Source: Hyaloscypha bicolor E
Lineage: Eukaryota > Ascomycota > Leotiomycetes > Helotiales > Hyaloscyphaceae
Assembly (NCBI RefSeq): GCF_002865645.1
Contig: NW_020194628.1
Coordinates: 744,001 to 808,000 of the forward strand
DNA length: 64,000 nt
Reading direction: 5' to 3'
Notes under the pieces: model-generated
What the model saw: the letters and a program-made list of their open reading frames with translations, nothing else
What the model was told of the DNA's origin: nothing
Database searches by the model: none
Shown here: positions 32,367-46,870 of the stretch, piece by piece
Layout: each line of letters opens with the position of its first letter
Position numbering within the stretch: position 1 is the first letter of the stretch
Translations under genes and position numbers: made by a program

Positions 32367-35300
32367 GCTATTTTATAATTATTAATATAGCTATTCTTTT
32401 AGGAGTTATATATATAATTATAAGATTCGGGATCTAGAATATAGATAATAAAATATAAAATATAAGATATAGTTATATAATTTTATATTTTATAAGTAAT
32501 TTAACTAGTAAACTAGATTTCTTTAGATTTAATAAATTTAGGAATTATATATTAATATTATAATATTATAATTCTTATTTCTAAATAATAACTTTACTAA
32601 TCTTATATAAATAGTATTTTATATTACTAATAAACTAATACCAATTATTATATATATAAATTAGAGAAGATTTTAGATTAATTCTAAAAGTATTTAATAG
32701 CCTAAAATAAATCTAATCTATTCTATATTAAAAAAGAGAACTATTTATTAATTTTATAAAAGTATTTAGTAATTTATAAAAAAGATATCTAGCTTTTACT
32801 AATTAATAAATAGTTAGCTATTTAACGATTTATTTATTTAATCTCTACTATTTTTTAAATCCAATTTTTTTTAATTCTAAGATTACTATTTTAGAAACTA
32901 TATTTTCTATTTATATAATACTCGTATTTATAAAACTCTTTTTCTAGAATATATATTCTATATATATCCTTAAAGCTCTTTAATTATAAACTTCGATTTT
33001 TTTATTAAATTAAGTTTTTTAAGTTTTAGACTTTCTCGGAATTATAATATTTTATTTTCTAAATTTCTTATTATAAATAAAATATTTAAAAGCAAAATAT
33101 TTACTTTAATATTCTAATATCTTTACTATTAAATTCTTTCTATAAATCTATTATAAACTATTTTATTTTCGAATCTCTTTTATTATAAATTATATATATA
33201 TATTAAAGAAAACCTGAATTTGGTTTAATATAAATATTAATAAAAGAAAGAAACTAGTTAAGAAATATAAAAATAATATTAATTTAATAATTATAATAAA
33301 GAATAATCTTTAAGAATATTTAATTATTAAGATATATTAGTATATCTTATATAGAAAAAGTAATAATAATTTATAAAATCTATTTTAGGATAATTTTAAT
33401 AGCTTTAATACTATAGTATTAATTTAAATTAACTATATACTATTATAAAATCTTTAAATCTAATTTCGATATAATAATATCTATATTAAATAGAACTATA
33501 AAAGTCTTATTATTATATAATCTTTTATTAACTTTATTTAAAATAAAATAAAAAGTATATAAAATAAAGCTAATATTATTAATAATAATCTAATTAGACT
33601 AGATCTTTTTTAGAAATCTATTATATTAATTTATCTTATTTTAGATAGAACTAAATATAAGAGAACTAGATATTCTTAATTAAAAAATTAAGCTATTTAT
33701 TTATTTCTTTTAAATTAAGGCTATCTATTACTTTTACTTTTATTACTATTATTATTATTATTAAACCCGAATTTCTATTAGTTAATATCTATTATTATAG
33801 CTAGAAAGCTTATTAGGAAAATAATAAAAAAATATTTTAAAATATTAAAATATAATAAAACTAATAGTAATTTTAATTATAATCTTTTTTTAATATTTAC
33901 TAATATATAGAGCTTTTAGAAAAAGTACTAAAAAGAGCTTTTTTTTATTATATTAAAGGAACTAGTATAAGACTACTTTTATAATAATTACTTCTTGAGC
34001 TATATATATAAAAAGGCTTATATAAATATTTATAGCTTTTTTAAAGATTCTGGTTTCTATTATTAAAATTTAGATAAATAAAATACTATTAATTTAATAA
34101 TTATAATAATAAAAAACCCTAAAAAAACAATATTTAAACTTATTTAAATACTAATTAATAACCTATATAAACTATAATATAGCCTTTTTTCTATTTTATA
34201 AAATATTGAATTTCTATATAATAAAATTATTATTTCTTATTAAGGTTTATTAATATACTAATATATAGTTTCGGACTCTTTTAATAAACTCGGCTAGCCT
34301 ATTAAATAAGCTCTAATTATCTATTATTACTTATAAAAAAGAGTAATAAATTAATACTAAAACTTATTTTACTAATTAATAATATTATTCTTAAAATTCT
34401 TTAAGCTATTATTTATCGGGAAATTATTAATATAAATCTAGTTATAATTTCCGAATTTGTAATAACTATTCCAAGTCCTATAATTATAATAATTATATTT
34501 CGAAATCGTGTTTTATATATAAAAAAACCCGAATATTATTTATAGAAATATATATTAGAAAAATAAAAAAATAAAAAAAACTTAATTTAAAAATAGAAAT
34601 ATTTATTAATTTAGATTTCGAAACTTCTATAACTTTAATAAATACTTTAGTAATATCTATATATAATATATTACTAGAATTAAAAGAAAAGAAAATAATA
34701 AAAATAGTAAAAATAAAATAGAAAATAATACTTTTAAAGTTTTATTAATAGAAATAGATAAAGAAAAGAAATATTATATAGATTTCTATTTTATTTCTAT
34801 TAAAAGCTTTTTAACTATTTCTACTATTTCTATTATTTCTATAACTAATACTTTTATAAATAATCTTATTTTTCTTTTTTTTATATATTAAATAATAGAT
34901 AAAAATTATATTTTAAAGTCTATTAAATAAATAGAAGATATTTAGATATTTATAATTAATACTAGAGCTTTTAGATTTTTAATTAATAGTTTTAATTAAT
35001 TCTAAGTTTTATAATAAACTAATAATAGTATTAAACTTAATAAAACTATTAAAGATTAAATTAATATCTAGTTTAGTATTAGATTTATAATAGTAAAAAT
35101 ACTAATTAGATAAATATAATTTTATATTATATTTATAAAGATTTTAGTTCTATTTAGCTTGGCTAATATAAATAAACTAGTAGTCCATTTTAATAATTTT
35201 ACTAATTATTTTATCATTTTTATTAGATATTATATATTTATAATATAATATTTTAAATACTTTTTCCTGTTTTAGAATACTATATTATAAAGCTTTATTT

Positions 35301-35715
35301 CTGAATTTATTATTTATAATTTCTATTTTCTTATAAAAATCAAATTATAATATCTATATTACTATTTTAATTATTAATTTATTAATAAATTTCGAAATAT
35401 ATTAGAATAAGCAAATTATAATATTAATATAAAAGTCTTTAAATATTTTATAAAGTATTATAAATAATACTAGAAATTCGAATAATTACTAAAATAATCT
35501 AAGTTTAATCTAAAAAATAATATTAGCTTTAATTATTTTTATTATTATTAATATTTTCTATATTTTAAATAAGACTATATTCTATATTATTAATAAAGAT
35601 ATTTAATATTAAACTAGCTAATAGCTTTAAAATATTAATATTTTATATACTTGAAATATTTTAAAATAGTATTAGATTAATATCTATTTAGGCTCTTTTA
35701 ATTAAATTATAATAA

Positions 35716-36015
35716 TATCGGTTTACCAGTAATATATAATACTATTATATAAGTCGTAGAATGCTATTTGCATATAGTTAGTAAAGTTGTTATTGTTTAG
35801 AAGTAAGAATTACAGTATTATAGTATTAATATACAATTCCTAAATCTGCTAAACCTAAAGGGGTCTAGTCTACTAGTCGAGTCACTAATAGGATGCAAGG
35901 TTATATAACTATATTCCGTATCCCATATCCCATTACCTATATTCCATTACCTATATCCCGTATCCTATATCCCGTAACTATATATATAACTCCCAAAGAA
36001 ATAGCTATATTAATA
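35716..36015 (-). repeat. 3' LTR of Copia copy 1
   Basis: 300 bp, the same length as the LTR at 41724-42023, from which it differs mostly by C/T and G/A changes. Contains a run of TATCCCR-type heptamers at about 35920-35985. Confidence 0.85.
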
Positions 36016-39000
36016 CTGGAAACTCTCTAAAAATGCGAAAAACAGTATCTCCCTCCGATTATATATAAATTCCCTAATCCGGCCTAGTACCAGATTTCCC
36101 AAATGCTCTATATATCTATATTACTTCCGAGGTTTTAGTTATATACCAAAGGCTGTAGCCTTTTATATATAACTTCCCCTCCTATAATATCCTCCTATCC
36201 CATATATCCATTTCCTGCCCTATTTGTATTTAATCTATTCTTCTATATCCAATTATATAGTATTCATATTAATTAGGTACTTAAGGGTATTTATTAGTTT
36301 CGATTTCGTTATGAAATCGGCAGGATTTAATTCTCCCTTAATCCATTTAACTTCTATAATCTCTTATTATTTATATACCTGGCAGAGGTATATTATATTA
36401 ATTATTAGATACTTTTCTCGAGTAGTTCCCAATTTAATAAGGTATTCATATAACGACTTCGAATCCGTATAGACTACCAGTAGTAGTTCCATTTCCAGTA
36501 TTCTATCAATTATAGATTTGACTAAAGTACCTATATTAAAGCCGTAAGCTATACCATAGAGTTCCGAAGCTAGAATACTTCTGGTAACTCTCTTGTATTT
36601 AGTAGAGAACTAGTGGATAATATTAGTATATCCAGTTCCGTCTATTAGAACTATAATATATCTGATTTGAGAGAAGAGATTTCTATTATTTGCAAACGAA
36701 GTATTTATAAAAACGATTAAATATAAGGACTCCTTTACTAGCTTTACGAATCTCAGTCCTCTAGCGGCATTCTCAATTTGCTATTAAATGTATTTATTAA
36801 ATACCTTTATATTAGTTTCCGAGGGTTCAATAGCTTAAACGGCGATTAACAGGTTATATAAAGCTTCTGGTTAATAGACTAATATAATATATACTCCTCT
36901 AGTATATTGGGTAATATATTAGTCCTTAATAGAGAGATCTTAACAAATAGTACCCCTACTACTTATAGTAATAGTATTCTTTATAGAAACGGTTCGGAGG
37001 TTTTTATACTAGTATTCCTATATAAAGGTAATTCCAGTAGTATCCGTATAAATAATACCTCCGTTAAACTTGAGATCGTAATTAATAGTAAGGTATTTAT
37101 ACTTCTTGGCCAAGAACTTAGCCTTTTAGAGCTTTAGTTACTCTATCTTTACAAAATCATTATTTCTAATAAACAGGGTATTATTAGTTTAAAGGCCAAT
37201 AATTCCGAAGAGTTACTTGCTATAGAGGAGGTAAGGGTTATAAGTTAACTATTCTATAGAAAGCTTATTAATATAATAGGAATAGTAAGTTTTAAACTAG
37301 TAGTTCCCAGCTTCCGGTATACTATATAATAGTTTTATAACCTTTAGAACCGAATTATTATTCAGATTTAGCTCTCTAGTAAGCTTGCAAGGTGGGTTAA
37401 TATAAAAATTACGGTTAAGCAAGATTATTAATTAGATATAAGCTTATAAGATATTATATAAATACAGCTCCGTAGTATCTATTATTATAGTAGTAATACT
37501 AAGAATAATTCTCTAGCTAATATATTAAATAGTAGGTAATTATATTAATACTATATATTTTTTACCATTATTATAAGCCTGGATAACCAGTCTCGATTTC
37601 TTAAATTCTCTTTCCGTACCCTTATTTTTAATCTTATTAACGAACCGGGAGTTAAAGATATATACCTCCTTTAGTACCTGAGATCTGGAAGTAACCTCAA
37701 ATATACCCTTTTCTAGGAGGCCAGTAATTTCAACTTAATAAAAGTTCTTATATAAGTTATTATTTTATAGGAATACTATAATATCCGGGTTCTTATAAGA
37801 GTATTCTTTGCTATACTTTAGTAAAATAGCGGGAACGGCAAGAGAAATTATACCTGTATTGCCTTCGGCCTTACTATAGAGTTCGGGAACAGGTTCAGGT
37901 TCGGGGCTATTGGTAATAACCTTAATATCCCCTATATAAAAGGGCTTTACGGAGATTGAGCAGAAGGTAGTATTACTATATAGTAGAGCTAGTATATAGT
38001 CTTCCCCGTTAATAGCTACTAGCTTATATGGCCTATCTCAACTACCAGATTAACCGGTATTTTCTTTATACTATACGAGAATATCCGAATTCAAGGGAAG
38101 TTTATAGATATTAGTAGTACTAGAACCATTTCGGGTATTTAGGGCATTTGCAATCTGGTATCTAGCTCAAAGCTTCTAAATTTCTACTATTGCCTTTTTG
38201 AGTACTACTAATTACTATAATATAGTTAGTAATAGGGTATTATATTTGGTTATTCGGGGTAAAGTACCATAAACCAAGAGGATTAGAATAATACTATTAG
38301 GTCCAGCAGAATTATTAATAGCCTTAAAAGCCATTTGGAATACGGTATCCTTATTAATTCTATTAATTTCGGCTATAATAATAAGGTAAGTATATCGAAT
38401 TAGGCTATAGTAGTATTCTATAATTCCGACGGAACTATAAGCTTTTACAGGAACGATTTTGACCTTAGTTCCTATAGTATTCGTAAGCTAAGCGAACTCC
38501 TTACTAGTAAACTGTTTTCCGGTATCTGCTATAATCTGATTAAAAGAGCCTAAATAGGTATCGATCCAATACTACTTTAGGGCATCCCAAGTATATAATA
38601 TATTAATATTTTGAAGCTATCGGCCGGCTTAATATCTAGTACCTTTGTTAATAATATAGAATATAGGCTTACCGGAAATATAGAAAATATTAATAATAAT
38701 AAAGTAGTTAAAGCTAATATTATCTTTTAGGTTAAACTTAAATTATTCCGGTAATCGTCCGAATTTCTGGTATTGTTTGTAGTACTTTATAAGATACTTA
38801 AGGGCTTCCATATTAATATTATAGCCTGTTTATTCTAGTATATTTCAAAGCTTACTAATAAATAGATAACTAAAACAGTAATATAGATATTATAATTCGA
38901 CCTCTATAAGAAAGCAGGGGTTATAAGTAAAGAATTCGGAAATGAAGCTTTATAGAGCAGTATTCCAAAACAGGAAAGAGTATCCAAAATGTTATACTAT

Positions 39001-41723
39001 AGATATAAAGTATCTATTGGAAATAATGAGATAATTAGTAAGATTATTAAAGTAAACTCCTAGCTTGTCCATATTGGCTAAGCTAAGTAGGAATAAAGTC
39101 TTTATAGGTATAATATGGAATTATACTTACCCAATTAGTATTCTTACTATTACAGATCCAATAGAAGATATAAATCCGATACTAAACTGGATATTAATTT
39201 GATCTTTAGTAGTTTCATCAAGTTTAATACTACTATTAGTCTGCTATAAAGTTTGGAATTAGTTAGAACCAGCGGTTGAGAATCTGGAGGCTCCGGTATT
39301 AATTACGATTCCGTAAAAGCGGTAAGTATTATATCTTAATATACTATTAACTATAAATATCTGGGCGTCTTCTATCTATTTAATGGGCTCTAAGATATGG
39401 TTTTCGCCTGTTATCTGGTATATAAGGGAAAGGGAAGTAAAGTTATCTATAAGGGTATTAGTTATAGAGATAGCAGGAGCAGGGGCTGTGGGAGCAGCTA
39501 GAAAGCTTTTAACGGAAGTAAAATAGGAATCAGAATAATATTCCTCTCTTTTGTCCGTTTCTGCTAGTAAGGCTTCAAAAGCATTACCTACCAGTTTGTC
39601 CTTACTACTCTCGTTATTCCCTTCTTCTTCGAATTCGGTAATATACTATATATAAGTACTATTAAAGTATTTATCGAAATTACAGGTATTTCGGGATCTA
39701 AATCAGTAAATATTTCTATTCTTAAATCGAGCCTTTTCGGCCTCTTATTCCTCCGGTATATATTTCTATAAGCAGTATTCGGATCTCTTATATATAAAAT
39801 ACGACTTTGGAATATACTTATTATAATTACGAGACTTAAAGTAGTTATTACGGGTTCCGAAGTTATAGCTGGGTCCGTATTAACGATTTCCGGACGGACG
39901 GTGGTTTGAAGGGTTTTAAGAATAATATTATTAATTAGTAAAATAGGTTTCAATAGTAATTTATTACTTCTTCTTATAGGTAGTAATAGATAATTAGAGC
40001 TTATTAATAAGCTAGCCGAGATTATCAGGAGAATCCGAAACTATATATTAGTATACCGGTAAGCCTTAATAGGAGGTAATAATCTTGTTATATAGGAATT
40101 CGGTACTTTATAAGGTAGGAGTAAGGCTATACTACAATTTATATAGATTATTAATTAGTATTTGGATAAGCTCAAATATTGTCTTTTCAGGGTCCTTTAC
40201 TATTATAGTTACCAAGGTAGTAGTATTCCATTTATCTAAATTTCAATAATAGAAACCGGGGCCTTTAAAGAAGCTACGGATATTTGTATAGGCCTCTTTA
40301 TATATACGGCTCAAAAGCTAGTTATTATAGAAGTGGTCTTATATAAGTCCCTTTAATATAGTAGGAAAAGCTCTTACTAGTACCTCTTCTGGGAGCTCTA
40401 TATATTGGCAGATATTAAGGAAAATAGTAAGTTTATAATCGAAACTACTATTAGTTCCGTTATACTTCTATATTTTGGAGTATATTTTTGCTACTTCCCT
40501 AATAAGCTTCCCAGTAAAAACAGTAGGTACTAATTAATAATAGTTCGGATTCGGTAGTAATACTAGTAGCAATAAAGATAGAAGTAGTAGATAGCCTTAA
40601 TTTAAAGGAGGTAGATAGATAGTTTAATTTCTCGACTGAGATTATCTGGTTCCCTTATATCCAGTTCTATCTAGAGTAAGATAAACCAATATAATAGGTC
40701 CCTAAAGAAGATCTATTCTAATTGAATTATTATTAATAATATTAGCTTCGTTCTATATACTTTTTATCTCTTCTTAGGTAAGGTTAATAAAGGATTACAT
40801 AATAGTAAGGTTTCTGTGATTCTGTTTAATATAGATACTACCATACCGAAGTTGGGCTCGAAGATTTTGTATAAGTATATGGTTAATTAGACCATATACT
40901 ATAGTATTAAAGTTTTTGAAGTTATCCTGGAACAGATCCTATAGGTTATTATTACTCTTCCTATATAAGATATATTAATATATTTTGGTAGTTATATATT
41001 CCTGAAGTTCAGCCTTTATTATAGTTACCGGATTAATACCGTTTTCCTATTTCTCAATTAGTTCCTTTCCCTTATTAGTATCTATACTAAACCGAGTTCA
41101 GGTTCTCTCTAGTATATATATATAGTTTATAGTAGAAGAGGTTCAAAGGTAAGGTAGTTTGTAATAGGTTTATAGAAAGAATTCGGTAGTAAAGGTATCC
41201 AGATACCTGGTTTAGATACCAGATATCCCAGATACCTAGGGGTATTATAGGTATCGAAGTAAATATTTCGCTTTTAAATATTTCATCTATAATAAGAAAT
41301 TTAGGAAGTAAAATATTACGATTCCGGGAGGGTCTAAAGCTCAAAGAACTCAATTTAATAGTAAAATCGAAGTAGTAGTTAAATAGTTTTAAGGGCATAT
41401 ACAGGATATATATTTCGGAGAAAGGATCCCATAAATACGGGTATTATATAAGTGGAAAAGATGGTTTCCAAGAAGGTAGTCTTAGGGTCAAAAGAAGTTA
41501 GTTTTGAAAAATAATAGAAGTTAAATAGATAGATAGTTAAATAGCTAACTGCTTATTAATTAGTAAGAGCTAGATATCTTCTCTATAGGCTACCGAATAC
41601 TTTTGTAAAGTTAATAAGTAGTTCCCCCCTTTGATATAGAATAGACTAGATTTGTCTTAGGCTACCAAATGCTTTTAGGACTAATCCAAAATCTTCTCTA
41701 ATCTATATATATAAACTAATTAC

Positions 41724-42023
41724 TATTGGTTTACCAGTAATATATGATACCGTTATATAAGTCATAGAATGCTATTTATATATAGTTAGTAAAGTTGTTA
41801 TTATTTAGAAGTAAGGATTGCAGTATTATAGTATTAATATACGATCCCTAAATCTGCTAAGCCTAAAGGGGTCTAGTCTACTAGTCGAGTTACTAATGGA
41901 ATACGAGGTTATATAATTATATCCCGTATCCTATATCCTATTACCCATATCCTATTACCTATATCCTATATCCCATATCCCGTAATTATATACGTAATTC
42001 CTAAAGGAATAGCTATACTAATA
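41724..42023 (-). repeat. 5' LTR of Copia copy 1
   Basis: 300 bp, starting TATTGGTTTACC and ending CTATACTAATA, followed by the target duplication AATAA. Confidence 0.85.
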
Positions 42024-44371
42024 AATAAATACTAGAAAGTAATTTATTAATAAAGAATTCATTTAATTTATAAATATTATAAAAACTAAAATTAAAATTA
42101 TAAAATATTATTATAGCCCGATTTAATATATCTATTTTATTATTATAATTAGAATTAATAGAATTAATAAAAATACTATATTCTAAATAGCTTTTAAAGC
42201 TATTAATAATTCTATAGAATCTAATAATATTATTTTAATTATTTTAGTTTATAGTATTTTATCTTAAATAATTAAATATAATATTTTATTACTAATTATA
42301 TTATAGTAATTAGTAATATTTAAATAAAAAAATAGTAGAAATTCAAAAGCTTTAAGCTAAATACTAAATTATAAATATTTTAAATATCTAAAATAGTTTT
42401 AATACTATTAATATTTATAAACTTCTTTTAAATTCAAATATTCTTATATAATATAAAAGAAATATTAGTTAATCTAATAATTAAAATAGGCTATATAAGC
42501 TAATAGCTATTAATAAAAAGAATTATATATTAGCTTTATTATATAATAATATTATCTTTTATTTAACTTTTATAAAGCTTTTTTATATAAGAGATATTAA
42601 GGTTATTATTAATAGTTTTAAATCTAAAACTATTTTTGAACTTTATAATAAAGCTAAAAATAATACAAATATTATTTCTTTTATTATTTCTATTATTTAA
42701 CTAAAGTATAATAGAAAATACTCTTATAAGAATTCGAATATTATAGTATTTTAATAAGATAATAACTTATATAAGAATTCTTATTAAGTTAAAATTACTA
42801 GTTTTTTTTAGAAATAAATATATTTAAGATTATTTTTAGATTTTAGATACTAAAAAAAAAGAATTACTAGTTTATTAATAAGATTAAAAATAAGAATATA
42901 TTTTTTTTTTAAGAAATTAAAACTAGTTATTTAAACTTATAATAATAGTAAAAAATATAAAATATTAATATAATTATCTATTATTTAATAGAATTAATAA
43001 TTTTATAAAAATAAAATAATTAAAACTTTAAAAAGTTAAGTTTTTAGTCAAAAAAATATAAATACTATACTTTTAATTAAAATCTCAAGTTTAATAAAAG
43101 TATTATTTATATAAATATTACTAGAATTACTTTTATATAAAAATACTAATATAAAAACCTTTAAATTATTTTTATAAAGAATATTACTATTATAAATAAT
43201 AAAAGTATTATTTATTAAGATTTTTTTTATTAAAAACTAATGTATTATCTAATATACTAGAGAAATATATATTATATTAGTCTATTAATTATTATTTAAG
43301 CTATTAAATTCTTAGAAACCAATATAAAAGTATTTAATAAATATATTTAATAGTAAATTAAAAATACTATTAAAGAATTAAGATTTATAAAACTAGTAAA
43401 GAAATTCTTATATTTAATTACTTTTATAAATACTTTATTTATAAATAATAGAGATCTCTTTTCCTAAATTAGATATATTTTAGTTCTAGTAAATAGAACT
43501 AGATATACCAATATTATTTACTAGTTCTCTACTAAATATAAGAGAATTACTAAAAGTATTCTAGCTTTAGAATTCTATAATATAGCTTATAGCTTTAATA
43601 TAAATACTTTAGTTAAATCTATAATTAATAAAATCCTAGAAATAGAATTATTACTAGTATTTTATATAAATTCGAAGTTATTTTATAAATGCCTTATTAA
43701 ATTAGAAATTATTTAAAAGAAATATCTAATAATTAATATAATATATTTCTATTAAATATATAAATAATAAAGATTATAGAAATTAAATAAATTAAGGAAG
43801 AATTAAATTCTACTAATTCTATAATAAAATTAAAGCTAATAAATATCCTTAAATATCTAATTAATATAAATATAATATAATTAGATATAAAGAAATAAAT
43901 TAAATATAAATAAAATAAGAAATAGATATATAAAAGAAAAAAATATTATAAAAGAAAAAATTATATATAAAAGGCTATAGCTTTTAATATATAACTAAAA
44001 CCTTAAAAGTAATATAAATATATAAAAAATTTAAAAAATTTAATATTAGACCGAATTAGGAAATTAGTATATAATTAGAAAGAAATATTATTTTTTATAT
44101 TTTTTAGAAAAATTCTAGTATTAGTATAATTATTTCTTTAGAAATTATATATATAATTATAAAACTCGAAATACGAAATATAAAATATAAAATATAGTTA
44201 TATAATTTCGTATTTTATAAATAACTTAACTAATAAATTAGATTTCTTTAGGCTTAGTAAATTTAGGAATTAAATATTAATATTATAATACTATAATTCT
44301 TACTTTTAAATAATAATAATTTTATTAATCTTATATAAATAATAGTATTATATATTACTAGTAAACTAATA

Positions 44372-45559
44372 ATTATATTAATTAATAAAATAAGTATTAA
44401 TTATTTTATATAATATATATTTAGTACTAATAAAAGCTTATATAAAATATTCTTTATTAATTATTATTAATTATTATTAATATAAGAAAAAAAGCCTAAT
44501 TATATTTTTTAAAAATTATTTTTAAGTTTATTAATTTAATTAAATATCTATATTTTTCTAATAATAACTTATATTAAAAGCTAGTTTTTTCTCGAATTAA
44601 ATAAATTCAAGTTCTTTTTATTTTTATTTTTATTTTTATTTAAAATATTAATATTTTTTTTTCGAGCTACTTTTATTTTCTTTAAAGCTATTCTTAATAT
44701 TTTTATATTTTTTGCTTTTATTTTTAGCTATTTTTTTCCCTTCTCTTTTCTTTATTTACTAGCTTAAAAAAAGAAGTTCGAATATAGCTTTATTTAATAG
44801 TTATATATAAAAGAATTATTTTAATTATATTAAAAATAGAATCTTTCTTTTTTTTATTAATTAATTTTATTTTAAAAAACCTAATTAGAAATACTTTTTA
44901 ATTATTATTTTATATTATTTCTAATAAACTCTTATTTTATTAGCTAGATAAGTAAAATAGTTCTAAATAAAAAAAGGCTTTTAGGTTTTTTATTTAACTA
45001 GTTTAGATAATAGGCTCTTATATTTTTAACTTAGTTAGCTAATTATTAAATATTTATAACTAGAAGTAATATTTCTTATATAATTCTTTCTTATTTATTT
45101 TCATTATTCTTTTCTATAAATTTAATTATAATAATAGCTTTAAAATAATTTTTTTAATTTTAATTTATTATTTCTATTTCTTTATTTCTAGAATTATTTA
45201 ATAAAAATTATTTAAGAATTTATCTAAAAGAATTAGTTTTTACTAAACCTGATTTAATTTTTCTAAAGTCTTTTATTATTTCTATAAGTTATAAAAAACT
45301 AGATCTATTTATTTAAATAGTTTTTTAATTACAAATTTCTTTTTTTTTCTAGATATATTTTAGTTATAAATATATATAACTTATTATTTCTTTAAATAAA
45401 TATTTAAATCTATATTAAATTCCTTTTTTCTTTTTATTAATTCTTTTTTTATTAATTTCTAGCTTTATTTATAAAAGTTCTTTAAATTAAAAATATAGAA
45501 CTGGATTATTTCTATTAAACTTATTAGAATTCGAGAAGTAGATCTTTAATTATTTTATA
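44372..45559. other. AT-rich repeat remnant, not assignable
   Basis: Heavily AT-rich with poly-T runs and no surviving frame, LTR end or domain that I can recognise. Confidence 0.4.
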
Positions 45560-45778
45560 AAAAGAAATTAAAAGAATATATAAAAATATATTATATTTAT
45601 TAATTAATTTAATTTATATAACTAGATTTACTATTAAGTTTACCTATTATATTACTAGCTCTAATAGTTATTAAAACTATATTATAAAGGCTTTTTATAA
45701 TTATTAAAAAGCTTTATTTATTATTTTAGCTTTATATAATTATTTATTTATCTAATTAATTATTAAAAGTTTTATTTC

Positions 45779-46076
45779 TGTGATGTGTACAGGGTCGCAC
45801 GTGACTTAAGGGCATGTGACGAACCTCGGATATCGCGGGTGTCGATCAGGGAGTTCGGCAGCCCTTCGATATCCCAACCAACCACTGTTTATATCATATG
45901 CATTAGGCTTATAAATCACTAATTGTATGTATGCCATCGGGGCCTCCTATTTAGAGGGGGCTTCCCTGGACCTCACAGGAGGGACAGAGATTAGTTCTGT
46001 ACTGAATTTAACACGGTGGTTTCACAACACACTAATTCATTCTATTGTCTTATTGCCTACCAACAAACACCTCACA
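45779..46076. repeat. Young solo LTR with normal base composition
   Basis: 298 bp beginning TGTGATGTGTAC and ending ACACCTCACA, so with TGTGA/TCACA inverted ends. A perfect 5-bp duplication ATTTC flanks it (45774-45778 and 46077-46081). The related copy at about 55241-55262 shows the empty site. The composition is normal within otherwise AT-rich DNA and shows no RIP decay, so insertion and LTR-LTR recombination came after the surrounding repeats were mutated. No internal region or second LTR is present, and the family is different from the Copia copies. Confidence 0.85.
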
Positions 46077-46490
46077 ATTTCTAAATTTTTATATAATAGA
46101 AAAATCTAATAGTTTTCTTTTTTTAAATTAGAATTAGAAAAACCTAAATAATTTCTAATATTAACTAATTAAATTAATATTTTGGCTTCTATATATAATT
46201 TCGGATATTTTTTATTACTAGCTTTTATATACTTTAAAGTTTTATTAAAATATTAGCTTTATAAATAGTTTTAAATAAAATTTATTTTTAGTTTTATTTA
46301 TTTTAAGCTTTGTTTTTTATATATAAATTTAGGTATTTTTTTTATTTCTGGCTTTATATATATATTTATAATTTCTAGTTAATAAAAATAAGAAAAAAAA
46401 ATTCTAATATTATAAACTAGGCTTTTATATAAAGAAAACTAGTAGTTTAATTAATTAAATAGAATTCTTTAAAAAGAAAAAAATAAAAAA

Positions 46491-46580
46491 CAAAAAAATA
46501 AAAAACAAAAAAATAAAAAACAAAAAAATAAAAAACAAAAAAATAAAAAACAAAAAAATAAAAAACAAAAAAATAAAAAA
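46491..46580. repeat. 15-bp A-rich tandem array
   Basis: About six copies of CAAAAAAATAAAAAA, decaying downstream into (ATTAAAAA)n. This is a simple-sequence expansion inside repeat family B. Confidence 0.75.
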
Positions 46581-46870
46581 TAAAAAATAGAAAAATTAAA
46601 AAATTAAAAAATTAAAAATAAAAAAAATTAAAAATTAAAAATTAAAAAAATTAAAAAATTAAAAATTAAAAAAATAAATAGAATTATATTTTTTAAAATA
46701 TTCGAATTCTATTAATAATTTATAATTATTTTATTAATTTAGAGAAATATATTATATAATAAAAACTCTAGCCTTTATTATATAATTTAGTAAAGACTTT
46801 TAGTTAAATATATAAATTAGATCTTAATTTATTATATTATTAAATACTAATATTTTTATTTTTAAATATT

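Larger units (their letters stand above)
35716..42023 (-). mobile_element. Full-length Copia-type LTR retrotransposon, copy 1, RIP-mutated
   Basis: 6308 bp with LTRs of 300 bp at 35716-36015 and 41724-42023 and a perfect 5-bp duplication AATAA (35711-35715 and 42024-42028). LTR ends TATYGG...TAATA are what TGTTGG...CAACA would become after RIP. The coding strand is minus. Near 36299-36353 the reverse strand reads EVKWIKGELNPADFITKS, and near 36440-36477 VVYTDSKSLYEY; these are the conserved C-terminal RNase H motifs of Copia Pol. The longest surviving frames are only about 100-120 codons (39588-39953 and 41087-41398). It is dead as a coding unit but the least mutated of the long copies. Confidence 0.88.
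32380..44371 (+). mobile_element. Older Copia-type retrotransposon, RIP-mutated, interrupted by a younger copy
   Basis: The 5' LTR is at 32380-32640 and the 3' LTR at 44119-44371, in plus orientation. The internal part is split by the element at 35716-42023: the left piece ends at the same point of the Copia map (near 38520 of the other copy) at which the right piece resumes at 42029. With the insertion removed the element is about 5.7 kb. RNase H-like sequence is still recognisable near 43500-43790 by alignment with the younger copies. Every gene is destroyed by stop codons, and G and C are greatly depleted. Candidate target duplications, ATAAT and ATTAT, do not match exactly. Confidence 0.75.
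45560..46870 (+). mobile_element. Unclassified repeat family B, plus-orientation copy
   Basis: By eye this region aligns with the reverse complement of about 54700-55620, for example around TTAATTAATTTAATTTATAT and the parts flanking the solo LTR. It is RIP-mutated on both sides, carries the solo LTR at 45779-46076, and has a poly-A-rich 15-bp array at 46491-46580 that the other copy lacks. No coding domain is identifiable. Confidence 0.55.

Noticed and set aside
32176..32385. Reading frame of 69 codons rich in Met-Asn-Tyr
   Set aside because: It is a 9-bp tandem repeat whose unit length happens to keep the frame open.
36224..36472. 82-codon plus-strand frame in the Copia RNase H region
   Set aside because: It is the antisense shadow of the RNase H sequence, which is read on the minus strand.
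39588..39953. 121-codon minus-strand frame
   Set aside because: It is a surviving piece of the RIP-mutated Copia polyprotein of copy 1, not a separate gene.
41087..41398. 103-codon minus-strand frame
   Set aside because: It lies in the gag region of Copia copy 1 and is cut off by mutations.
45927..46109. 60-codon frame in GC-normal sequence
   Set aside because: It lies mostly within the solo LTR and runs into the decayed repeat; no protein signature.
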